The notes beneath the pieces were generated by a model that was not told the DNA's origin, made no database searches, and was given only the letters and a program-made list of their open reading frames with translations. DNA of 64,000 nucleotides from Candidatus Nanopelagicales bacterium. GTDB lineage: Bacteria > Actinomycetota > Actinomycetes > S36-B12. The position numbers and the translations under genes are program-made. Shown here in pieces: positions 36,103-43,678 of the stretch (the stretch's first letter is position 1; the number at the start of each line of letters is the position of its first letter). The stretch covers positions 1-64,000 of the forward strand of contig JAPKAV010000003.1 of the NCBI GenBank assembly GCA_028825115.1, in the 5' to 3' direction.

Positions 36103-36470
36103 TTATGCTCGAAGGGTCCCCCGAGAAGCGCACTCACGAAGACCCCGCGACCGTTTCTGAGTCCGAGAGGCGCCCGGCGCTAGCCAGACCTCCCGCGAGG
36201 AGCTACGCGAACACTTCGAATGATGTCCGTTAACCAGGGGGAGTGCCCGGTTTCGGCGCATCTTCGCGTGCGTCAATGGTCGCAAACTGTACTCGTCATA
36301 TTCCCGGGGAAAGCCTCCAAGAACACGAGCGCATTGCTTTAACCGATAACCATCAGCCACCAGGACATCCATTGATCTGCTTGAAGCCTTTTCGGTGACG
36401 GACCTGGCTCCCAAAATGTCAGGGGCCCTGCGAAGAATCTCGACTCGTTTTCCAAATCACGTCCAAGTCA
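36103..36470 (-). mobile_element. IS3-family OrfA/OrfB junction relic
   Basis: The minus strand frame runs EILRRAPDILGARSV (the usual OrfA end), then DVLVADGYRLKQCARVLG and YDEYSLRPLTHAKMRRNRAL, the OrfB N-terminus of IS2/IS51-type elements in which a second protein begins near a recoded overlap. Later residues are frame-shifted. It may be the missing 5' part of the element whose tail is at 35474-35760, separated by the IS30 scrap; the distance would fit an inserted and deleted element. Confidence 0.5.
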
Positions 36471-36987
36471 GACGTAGCTTTTTACCCGTTGACCGGCTCG
36501 GATCGATGAAACGGTTCTCAGTCGGAACTCATCAGGTTAGACACGTGGCGTAAGATTGGGCCTTCATTAAGGCCGGAAATCAAAACCAAAATAGGAAACT
36601 CCGTCTGGGGCAGGTCAAACTGCAAATCAAACTCCAGTCAGACCCAACATTCATTTATCCTCAACAGGGTACATGGGCCTCGTCCCAAAGAGAAACTCAG
36701 AACGGCACTGGCTTGAGAGCCGGTACCGATTTGAAGTTCATCGGAACCCACTAACAGTAGCCTCACAGCGACACGATTTTTTCAGCAATTCTTTTTGCGG
36801 CAAGACGGTGAGGCCCTGACCACTTGGGTTTTGAGAGCTGCAAAAAGGAGTGAACCATGGCAAGACTGAATACTTGACCCACAACTTCAGCGTACGACTT
36901 GACCGGTTTTATCGCGATATCCTGTGTCTAAAAGCGAGGTACGCCTCAAAATATTGATTCCAAAAATTTACTCCTTGGGCAATCTGA
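36471..36987. other. Intergenic stretch, nothing assignable
   Basis: About 520 bp beyond the last recognisable transposase scrap and before the stop of the Wzy-like gene. Short frames exist on both strands but none resembles a protein family, and no repeat or dyad stands out. Probably further decayed mobile DNA. Confidence 0.3.
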
Positions 36988-38265
36988 TCAGGCTGTGGCT
37001 TGAAGCAAGTTGGATGGGTTTTGATCTTTCCTAGCCTGTTTTAGTCCCATTCCCACAAGTAAGGCACCAGGCCACATTAACGAAGGGAAGACGATAAAGT
37101 TTTCTATCGTACCTAGAGTTAAACCAGCAACGATCAACAAAAAACCCCCCACAATTATGGGAGCCCTGACGTGCCCAGCAATTCTGGGCCTTAGTGTCCA
37201 AAGAAGCAGCGCCACAAAGATGATGGTCAAAATCCCAGCAACCAAACCTCCATCGTGCAAGATCCGTAGATACTCGCTGTGAGGGTGATCGATCGGCCAC
37301 GCATCTCGCAGGGCCACTGTTTGGCCTGATCCTGCGCCTTGCCCAAATAGCGGTGCCTGAAGGAAAGAGTCAATAACTACTCGCCATCCAACGGCTCTGC
37401 CTGAATCATTCACGCTGAGTCCGGGGCTGGTAATTTCGTTAGCTGCCATCCGAGAGGAAATCAGAGGAGTACTTAGTGTTACTGCCAGAACCATAACACC
37501 ACCAGTGAACATTCCCAGTCCGTGCAGTAGGGGTCGTTTTGCGGTGACGGTGAAACCTACACCTGCTACGACAAGCGCTGTCACGAAAGCGGTTCTCGAT
37601 TCGGAAACAACAATTGCGGCATATAGCGATGCTATGAGCATCACTCTAACGAATGCAGGGATTCGAACAGCGAAAATCATGCACACGGTTATGACGCAGT
37701 ACATCGCGTAGACCCGAGGGTTACTGCCAACAAAGTTAAATACTGAATAGTTGAACGCTCCAACGAGACCAGCGGAACTAAGCACTAATGCAGACAGAAC
37801 TGTAACTGTCAATAAAATTTTTTCGACCAGTCCAGTGCCGTAGCGTGTGGCAAAAAGAATTGCTAGTGAAACGAGGTAAGCCGCTAGATTCTGGGTAGAC
37901 GTCGGCTCTGGCTGGAAAGCGGTGATTATGAAGAGCCAAAGAACTAGCCAGGATCCCCACATTTCAGGACAACGCAACACAGAACCCAACGTGATCGGAC
38001 CAAATCGAGGTTTTTCAGTCACCATGTTGATCGCTAGAGAACCAAGTACCAAAACTGCCGAGCCAAGTGCAATAATTGTTATACTTACATTAGCCAAACC
38101 GGATGAAAACGGAGTCAGAATCGGGCTCAATACAGATTTTGAAACCGGGTAATAGAACAATGGCATCACAAGAATGAGCACAAGTGGTAGTTGGAGAAGA
38201 CGACTTAAGCGGTTTTGGGTTTTCAACATGTTGATCCCCATTCCGGACGTTTTTGAAGAACACAT
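36988..38265 (-). CDS. O-antigen ligase/polymerase family protein (second Wzy-like)
   Basis: Up to 425 residues; ATG 38265, 38241 and 38229 are all possible starts and no ribosome site decides. About ten hydrophobic helices are seen, with the large outer loop near 300-350 (APLFGQGAGSGQTV... IDHPHSEYLRILHDGGL). The His-Ser-Glu-Tyr region there is the conserved face of Wzy/WaaL-type proteins. Together with the PglC-like transferase 104 bp upstream it would polymerise or ligate the second glycan of this window. It is not close in sequence to the copy at 13668-14918. Confidence 0.83.
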   Translation of the reverse strand: MCSSKTSGMGINMLKTQNRLSRLLQLPLVLILVMPLFYYPVSKSVLSPILTPFSSGLANVSITIIALGSAVLVLGSLAINMVTEKPRFGPITLGSVLRCPEMWGSWLVLWLFIITAFQPEPTSTQNLAAYLVSLAILFATRYGTGLVEKILLTVTVLSALVLSSAGLVGAFNYSVFNFVGSNPRVYAMYCVITVCMIFAVRIPAFVRVMLIASLYAAIVVSESRTAFVTALVVAGVGFTVTAKRPLLHGLGMFTGGVMVLAVTLSTPLISSRMAANEITSPGLSVNDSGRAVGWRVVIDSFLQAPLFGQGAGSGQTVALRDAWPIDHPHSEYLRILHDGGLVAGILTIIFVALLLWTLRPRIAGHVRAPIIVGGFLLIVAGLTLGTIENFIVFPSLMWPGALLVGMGLKQARKDQNPSNLLQATA

Positions 38266-38369
38266 TGTTATCGAAAGATTCTAGCTCACAGACGCAAAAG
38301 TGGTGCCCTGCCTCTGAGCATACCAGTAACCTGCTGTGAACTTATTTCAAATTTGAGATTAGAGGCCCA

Positions 38370-38966
38370 CTAATGGGTGCCGTTAAAACGCGGAACAGTA
38401 GCTGAGTCTTTGGAAGATACCCCTTGTCTTGTGATGACTGTTTTGATTGTCCAGAAAATAATTGCCCAGTCAAGTTTGGAATCGTGGTTGTCCACGTACC
38501 AAATGTCCAAATCGAACTTTTCTTCCCAAGACAAATCATTGCGCCCTTTTACTTGAGCTAACCCGGTCAACCCAGGCCGGATCTCGTGTCTGCGAGCCTG
38601 AACTGGTGAGTATCGGGGCAGGTATTCCATCAATAGTGGTCTGGGACCCACCAAGCTCATGTCTGCGCGAACCACATTCCACAATTCTGGAAGTTCATCC
38701 AGACTTGTCGAGCGCAAAAAGGTTCCGAAGCGTGTCAGGCGCTCAGCGTCCGGCAATAAATCACCGTATTGATCACATCGGTCGGTCATGGTTCGGAATT
38801 TCACGAGCCCAAAGGGCTTACCACCGAGCCCCGGCCGAATTTGCCGGAAGAGTACCGGCGAACCCAGAAACACGCGGACAAGTAGCCCAAGAAGTCCAAT
38901 AACTGGCGACAGTAGAACCACTCCACATCCAGAAATCACGAAATCTGCGAGACGCTTCATGCTCAC
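38370..38966 (-). CDS. pglC: PglC-like phosphosugar transferase
   Basis: A 198-residue monotopic initiating transferase. One re-entrant hydrophobic helix (RLADFVISGCGVVLLSPVIG) at the N-terminus is followed by the catalytic core: PVLFRQIRPGLGGKPF, KFRTMTD, SLDELPELWNV with the catalytic Asp-Glu near 92, and SLVGPRPLLMEYLPRY. Size and order equal PglC, which moves di-N-acetylbacillosamine-1-phosphate from UDP to undecaprenyl phosphate. The matching PglE-like aminotransferase overlaps it by 4 bp and PglD/PglF-like genes are close by. The symbol reflects this context; close relatives use other sugars. Confidence 0.85.
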   Translation of the reverse strand: MSMKRLADFVISGCGVVLLSPVIGLLGLLVRVFLGSPVLFRQIRPGLGGKPFGLVKFRTMTDRCDQYGDLLPDAERLTRFGTFLRSTSLDELPELWNVVRADMSLVGPRPLLMEYLPRYSPVQARRHEIRPGLTGLAQVKGRNDLSWEEKFDLDIWYVDNHDSKLDWAIIFWTIKTVITRQGVSSKDSATVPRFNGTH

Positions 38967-40099
38967 GGGCCAAGGGTCTTCGAGATCACCGAACAGACCT
39001 CTTCAACATCGAAGTCAGTGATCCTTGGACCAGAAGGCAGACACAATCCCGAAGAGTAGACGGAGTCGGCCTTGCCGTTGAGGAAAGTGCGAGCACCTCG
39101 GAAAACGGGCTGGTTGTGCATCGGCTTCCAAATTGGACGGGACTCAATGTTTCTTTCTTCCAAGGACAATCGAACGCGTGTGGGCGCATCTGGATATAAT
39201 CCAAGATCAAAAGTCACCACAGATAACCAAGCATTTGAACGACCCCACCGTGGGTCCTCTTGTACCAGGATACCCTCTAACTGGGCAAGACCCTCCCGAT
39301 ACAACTCACGAAGCTCACGGCGGCGAGCTACCGTACGGTCAATTCTCTCCAATTGTGACCTGCCCAAGGCCGCCAAAATATTACTCAACCGGTAATTGTA
39401 ACCAATCTCTTCATGTTCATACCAAGGAAAATCCTCGCGCGACTGTGTAGCCCAAAAACGGACTCTGGACGCAAACTCGCTATCATTCGTCAATAACATG
39501 CCACCCCCCGAAGTGGTCAGGATCTTATTTCCGTTAAAGGATAGGGCTCCGCCCACTCCAAAGCCCCCCAATTTTCGGCCACCAAAATCACCGCCAAGGC
39601 CCTCAGCAGCATCCTCAAAAACCGGGACACCGAACTCTGAGAACAAAGGCATCAACGCTCCGTAATTGGCAGGGGAACCATATAAGTCGACGGGAAGTGC
39701 GGCCCCAACCCGAATACCATCACCGTTCAAGGCCTCCAGGGCCAGTCGTGTTTGATCTGGATCCATGTTCCACGCGTCGTCAACGTCAACAAATACCGGC
39801 TCAGCTCCCAGGTAGGTCACTGCAAAAGCGGTTGCACCGAAGGTCAGTGTGGGAACTAAAACTTGATCGCCCGGACCCACGCCTAAATATTTTAAGGCCA
39901 AATGGAGCGTTGCCGTGCCGGAGCTCAACCCAACCGCCTCAGATACCCCTACATAGAGCGCAATTTGCGTCTCAAAGGCAGACAACTCCGGCCCCGACGG
40001 CGCAACCCAACCCGAAAGCAAGGATTCCTGGACCCGGTGGATGTCTTCAGGAGTAGCCACGGGAGCAGATAGGTAACGTCTTGCTCCAATGTCATTCAT
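38963..40099 (-). CDS. pglE: PglE-like DegT aminotransferase
   Basis: A PLP-dependent sugar aminotransferase of ~378 residues. SSGTATLHLAL (phosphate cup) is near 60, FEDAAEGLGG holds the PLP-pyridine Asp, and the Schiff-base Lys is in FNGNKILTTSGGGML near 190. It adds an amino group at C4 of a UDP-4-keto-6-deoxy-GlcNAc. The first ATG is 40105, but a TAGGCT box lies exactly 6 nt before the second ATG (40099), so I prefer that start. The neighbours supply the steps before (PglF-like), after (PglD-like) and the loading enzyme (PglC-like). Confidence 0.86.
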   Translation of the reverse strand: MNDIGARRYLSAPVATPEDIHRVQESLLSGWVAPSGPELSAFETQIALYVGVSEAVGLSSGTATLHLALKYLGVGPGDQVLVPTLTFGATAFAVTYLGAEPVFVDVDDAWNMDPDQTRLALEALNGDGIRVGAALPVDLYGSPANYGALMPLFSEFGVPVFEDAAEGLGGDFGGRKLGGFGVGGALSFNGNKILTTSGGGMLLTNDSEFASRVRFWATQSREDFPWYEHEEIGYNYRLSNILAALGRSQLERIDRTVARRRELRELYREGLAQLEGILVQEDPRWGRSNAWLSVVTFDLGLYPDAPTRVRLSLEERNIESRPIWKPMHNQPVFRGARTFLNGKADSVYSSGLCLPSGPRITDFDVEEVCSVISKTLGP

Positions 40100-40105
40100 G
40101 GACAT

Positions 40106-40111
40106 AGCCTA
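40106..40111 (-). promoter_or_regulatory. -10 box TAGGCT, leaderless promoter
   Basis: On the minus strand, TAGGCT, then 6 nt (ATGTCC), then ATG 40099. The first ATG (40105) would lie upstream of the transcript start, which argues for the second. Confidence 0.5.
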
Positions 40112-40275
40112 TTCTCTATTCATTTCGCGGCAGACCACCTAATAGAGTGTTCTTATGGCGCGACCAAATTTCCACTTGAAGACCTCTCATTTTGGCAGCC
40201 CCAAATCCGGATCTTTTAAACGCCTAGCTCTAATGGGCCAAAGGGAACCAGTGATCCTCTCGAAGAGGGAGTCTC

Positions 40276-40923
40276 GTGAATAAGGGACTCTACGTGTGGG
40301 GTACCGGGGGGCACGCGAAGAGCTTGGCCGAGATTGCCATCGCATCGGGCTTCCAGATTCAGGCCTTTATTTCTCCAAACTCGGATTTCCAAACTTTTTT
40401 AGGTTTCACTGCCCGACCAGAACTCCCTGACGGTCTTACACCCGGGAATGCGGTCTTGGCGATCGCAATCGGAGATAATTTCACGCGCCAAAAAGTGTGG
40501 TTCGAACTCAACAAAACTTATCCCCTTTTAATGTTTCCTCCCTTAATTCATCCGACAGCATCGATTGCAAAAGATTCCGATATTGGACAGGGCTCCACTG
40601 TTCACCAAAACTCAGTGGTTGGAACTTCCTCCCAAGTCGGAATTTTTTGCACGCTCAACACAGCTTCAAGTATCGAACATGACTGCAATGTGGGCGACTT
40701 TGCGTCACTGGGCCCAGGCGCCCGAACCGGCGGTAACGTGACGATAGGTGAGCGAGCTGTGTTAGCCATTGGCTCCACGGCACGTCATGGTGTCCAAATT
40801 GGCGACGATTCCGTGCTGGGCGCCGCTTCATACGCACACGAATCAATTCCGCCTCTTACGATTGCGGTAGGCGCACCCGCATCATTTCTCAAAGACAGGA
40901 AAGCCCATGATCCATACTTATAG
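40276..40923 (+). CDS. pglD: PglD/NeuD-like sugar N-acyltransferase
   Basis: A 215-residue protein with an N-terminal nucleotide-sugar fold (LYVWGTGGHAKSLAEIA) and a C-terminal left-handed beta helix of hexapeptide repeats from ~97 (IHPTASIAKDSDIGQGSTV). The catalytic His follows ASSIEHDCNVGD near 135. PglD transfers acetyl from acetyl-CoA to the C4 amine of UDP-4-amino sugars. The GTG start follows AGAGGGAG. Whether this copy uses acetyl or an acyl made by the module at 30-35 kb cannot be seen. It runs with the PglF-like gene 36 bp downstream. Confidence 0.83.
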   Translation: MNKGLYVWGTGGHAKSLAEIAIASGFQIQAFISPNSDFQTFLGFTARPELPDGLTPGNAVLAIAIGDNFTRQKVWFELNKTYPLLMFPPLIHPTASIAKDSDIGQGSTVHQNSVVGTSSQVGIFCTLNTASSIEHDCNVGDFASLGPGARTGGNVTIGERAVLAIGSTARHGVQIGDDSVLGAASYAHESIPPLTIAVGAPASFLKDRKAHDPYL

Positions 40924-40947
40924 TTTTAGGAACATGTTGAACTGGCG

Positions 40948-40953
40948 TAGGAT
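40948..40953 (+). promoter_or_regulatory. -10 box TAGGAT, leaderless promoter
   Basis: TAGGAT lies 6 nt before GTG 40960, giving the PglF-like gene its own start site within the operon. Confidence 0.5.
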
Positions 40954-40959
40954 AGTTCA

Positions 40960-42714
40960 GTGACCCAGAGACCATGGTTCCAAAAACGATTGGTCCAAGT
41001 GGCTTGGGACGGCCTCTCGTGGATTGTGGCAGTCCCGATGGCTCTGCTATTCCGATATGATTTCAATGTCAGCAACTCGCTCCTGCTGATTGCTTTTGGC
41101 AGTGGTGTACTCGCAGCAGTACTCCATATCGCAGCCGGTTCTGCATTCCATCTGTACCAAGGTCGATATGTTGTGGGTTCTTTTGATGAAGTTCTCGGTG
41201 TTGTTGTTACGTGCCTATTTGTGGGAGCTCTAGGAACATTAACGCTGTTACTCATTCCCGAGAGCGAGTTACCACGCTCCACGTTTCTTATTGCTACTGG
41301 AGTCGCAGCGGCAAGCATGCTCGGTGCTCGATTTGTTTTGCGGGGTGTGCGCCAGCAACGATTGCTCGGCCGTGAAGGGAAGAAGACCCTTATCTATGGA
41401 GCGGGAGATGCTGGATCACAAGTCGTCATTCTGATGCTCAACGACCGTCACAATGAATACCAGCCCATTGGCTTTATTGATGATAATCCGAGGAAGCATC
41501 ACCTACGAAGATCAGGTATCAAAGTGCTTGGTAATTCGTCCCAACTTGAAGAAATCTGTTCTCAGACTGAAGCGGTAGTTTTACTTATTGCCATCGCGGG
41601 GATTCAAGCAGCGGAACTTCTTGAACTTGATCAACGTATGAGACCCCTTGGAGTTTCGGTAACAATCATCCCGACCGCATCAGAAATTGCTGGCGGGGCG
41701 GTCAAGTTAGGTGACATTTCCGATGTTACCGAAGAAGACCTCATGGGGAGGCGCCCCATCAAAACAGATGAGGCTGAAATCACCGCATTCATCCGGGGTA
41801 AGAGGATCCTTGTCACGGGTGCAGGAGGTTCCATCGGTTCTGAATTAGTACGGCAGATTTCGCGCTATCGTCCAAGCGCCCTGTTTCTCTTAGATCGAGA
41901 TGAGTCCGCCCTTCACCGAGTCCAGCTCACCCTTGATGGATCTGGCCACCTAATGTCCCCCAACTTGATCCTCGCCGATATCAGAGACACAGTGAGGATC
42001 GACGAAATCTTCGCAGAGACCCAGCCTGAAATTGTTTTTCACTCCGCTGCCCTCAAACATCTTCCCCTCCTCGAACGCCACCCCGAAGAAGCCTTCAAAA
42101 CCAACGTCCGCGGGACCGCAAACATGCTACAAGCGTCCACGGATCACAGGGTCACTCACTTCGTCAACATTTCAACCGACAAAGCCGCAGACCCCACGAG
42201 CATCCTCGGCAAATCGAAATTGCTCACTGAACAACTCACTGCCGGAGTACCTGAAGATTCTAAGCGATCTTTCGTGTCAGTTCGGTTTGGGAATGTCCTC
42301 GGATCAAGAGGATCAGTCATAGAAACATTTCGATTCCAAATTGAAAAAGGTGGGCCAGTAACTGTCACAGATGAAACAGTTACTCGATTCTTCATGACAA
42401 TCCGCGAAGCAGTCCACCTCGTTCTTCAGGCCGCAGTAATTGGTTCGCATGGCGAAACCCTCATACTTGACATGGGATCACCCATCAAGATAGTTGATCT
42501 TGCTCAACACATGATCAGTAGATCGGGCCGTAACATCTCCGTCGAATTTACGGGTCTTCGACCTGGTGAAAAGGCTCATGAGATCTTGGTGTCGCCAACA
42601 GAAGAAACTAAGCAAACCTCGCACGAGCTAATTACCAGTTCACGAGTCGACCCGTTTCCGCTTCCCGGTCCATCTAATATCCGCGAAACAAATTGGCTAA
42701 AAGTGCAAAGTTAG
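40960..42714 (+). CDS. pglF: PglF-like UDP-GlcNAc 4,6-dehydratase, membrane-bound
   Basis: A 584-residue protein of the WbpM/CapD type. Four membrane helices lie in residues 15-115, followed by a first Rossmann domain (KTLIYGAGDAGSQV near 143) and the catalytic SDR domain (ILVTGAGGSIGSELVRQ near 280, NISTDKAADPTSILGKSK near 405). The large forms of this family carry Met at the usual SDR Tyr; this copy shows ILGKSK there, so the YxxxK Tyr is likewise absent. It would convert UDP-GlcNAc to the 4-keto-6-deoxy form, first step of bacillosamine-type sugars. Start GTG 40960 set by the leaderless box. Confidence 0.88.
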   Translation: MTQRPWFQKRLVQVAWDGLSWIVAVPMALLFRYDFNVSNSLLLIAFGSGVLAAVLHIAAGSAFHLYQGRYVVGSFDEVLGVVVTCLFVGALGTLTLLLIPESELPRSTFLIATGVAAASMLGARFVLRGVRQQRLLGREGKKTLIYGAGDAGSQVVILMLNDRHNEYQPIGFIDDNPRKHHLRRSGIKVLGNSSQLEEICSQTEAVVLLIAIAGIQAAELLELDQRMRPLGVSVTIIPTASEIAGGAVKLGDISDVTEEDLMGRRPIKTDEAEITAFIRGKRILVTGAGGSIGSELVRQISRYRPSALFLLDRDESALHRVQLTLDGSGHLMSPNLILADIRDTVRIDEIFAETQPEIVFHSAALKHLPLLERHPEEAFKTNVRGTANMLQASTDHRVTHFVNISTDKAADPTSILGKSKLLTEQLTAGVPEDSKRSFVSVRFGNVLGSRGSVIETFRFQIEKGGPVTVTDETVTRFFMTIREAVHLVLQAAVIGSHGETLILDMGSPIKIVDLAQHMISRSGRNISVEFTGLRPGEKAHEILVSPTEETKQTSHELITSSRVDPFPLPGPSNIRETNWLKVQS

Positions 42715-42835
42715 TTCTGATCCCCTCGCGTCGCTCGTTCCGATCCGTACCTTCACAGAACCACACAATAGTTACCAGCGTGCGCCGCAGACGTAAAGGC
42801 ATTTGGGCGTTAGTGCGCTAGATACTCAGATCCTT

Positions 42836-42841
42836 TAGACT
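42836..42841 (+). promoter_or_regulatory. -10 box TAGACT, leaderless promoter
   Basis: TAGACT is followed by 6 nt and GTG 42848. It is the same hexamer and spacing as at 8146. Confidence 0.6.
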
Positions 42842-42847
42842 CCAGAT

Positions 42848-43678
42848 GTGGGTACAACAGAGGTCGAACGTCAGAAGTTGGTGGTCATCGGGGCTCGCAG
42901 TAATTTAACGCACGCTATCGCGAATCATTCAAACGCCACCGTCATCTCGTCGAGCGAAATGCTAAACCCTGACACCTCAATATCGGTTCCCAAGAATTTG
43001 CCTGTGATCGTCAATGCGTTCCAACCTGCGAATCACCTATCCGATTTATCAGATCCGGTAAAGTATCTAGATCAGTCACTAGGGATCCTTGCGCGGACCT
43101 TGGAATGGGCGGAATCTTCACAGTGCTCAAGACTGATCTACACAAGTAGCGCTGTTGTCTACGGTGACAATGCTAATTGCAAGGAAGACGATGCGGTTCA
43201 GATAAATGGCATACACGGTGCGCTAAAAGTTGCCGCCGAACAACTGGTTTCTAGTTTCGCGCAGCAGTTCGGAATCGACTTCACCATCGTTCGACTCTTT
43301 AATCTTTTTGGAGGTGAAGATCGATTCTCGGTAATCTACAGGTTGGAGCAGGCAGCGAGATCATCGTCGCCCTTTCGGGTGATAAACGCAGGTGAGTCAC
43401 TTCGTGATTTTACTCATGTGACAGACGCTGCCAATCTATATCTTCAACTGATTACGGGTGGGAATCCAGGAATCATAAATATCGGCCGGGGGAGAGGGGT
43501 TTGCGTCACAGAACTTATTGACGTGCTTCGTAGCAAGGAGATCGACCTAGAGTTAGAGCAGGTCACGCGTGATGAAGTGCAGGCGTGCGTAGCCAACACT
43601 GAACGGCTTGCGCAGTTCGCCGATGTCGAGAACTTTCGCGATCCGTTGACGTACTTGAGTAATCAGGTGCAGTCTTGA
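42848..43678 (+). CDS. Epimerase-family SDR with His in place of catalytic Tyr
   Basis: A 276-residue extended-SDR-like protein. LIYTSSAVVYGD near 97-107 and VRLFNLFGGEDRFS near 147 are normal for the sugar epimerase family, and RDFTHVTDAANLYL is the substrate-side motif. Two key sites differ. The YxxxK motif reads H123-G-A-L-K127 (codon CAC at 43214), and the N-terminal glycine loop is VVIGARSNLTHAI instead of TGGxGxxG. It could be a 4-reductase-like enzyme with changed chemistry or a decaying epimerase. It overlaps the next glycosyltransferase start by 4 bp. Confidence 0.75.
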   Translation: MGTTEVERQKLVVIGARSNLTHAIANHSNATVISSSEMLNPDTSISVPKNLPVIVNAFQPANHLSDLSDPVKYLDQSLGILARTLEWAESSQCSRLIYTSSAVVYGDNANCKEDDAVQINGIHGALKVAAEQLVSSFAQQFGIDFTIVRLFNLFGGEDRFSVIYRLEQAARSSSPFRVINAGESLRDFTHVTDAANLYLQLITGGNPGIINIGRGRGVCVTELIDVLRSKEIDLELEQVTRDEVQACVANTERLAQFADVENFRDPLTYLSNQVQS

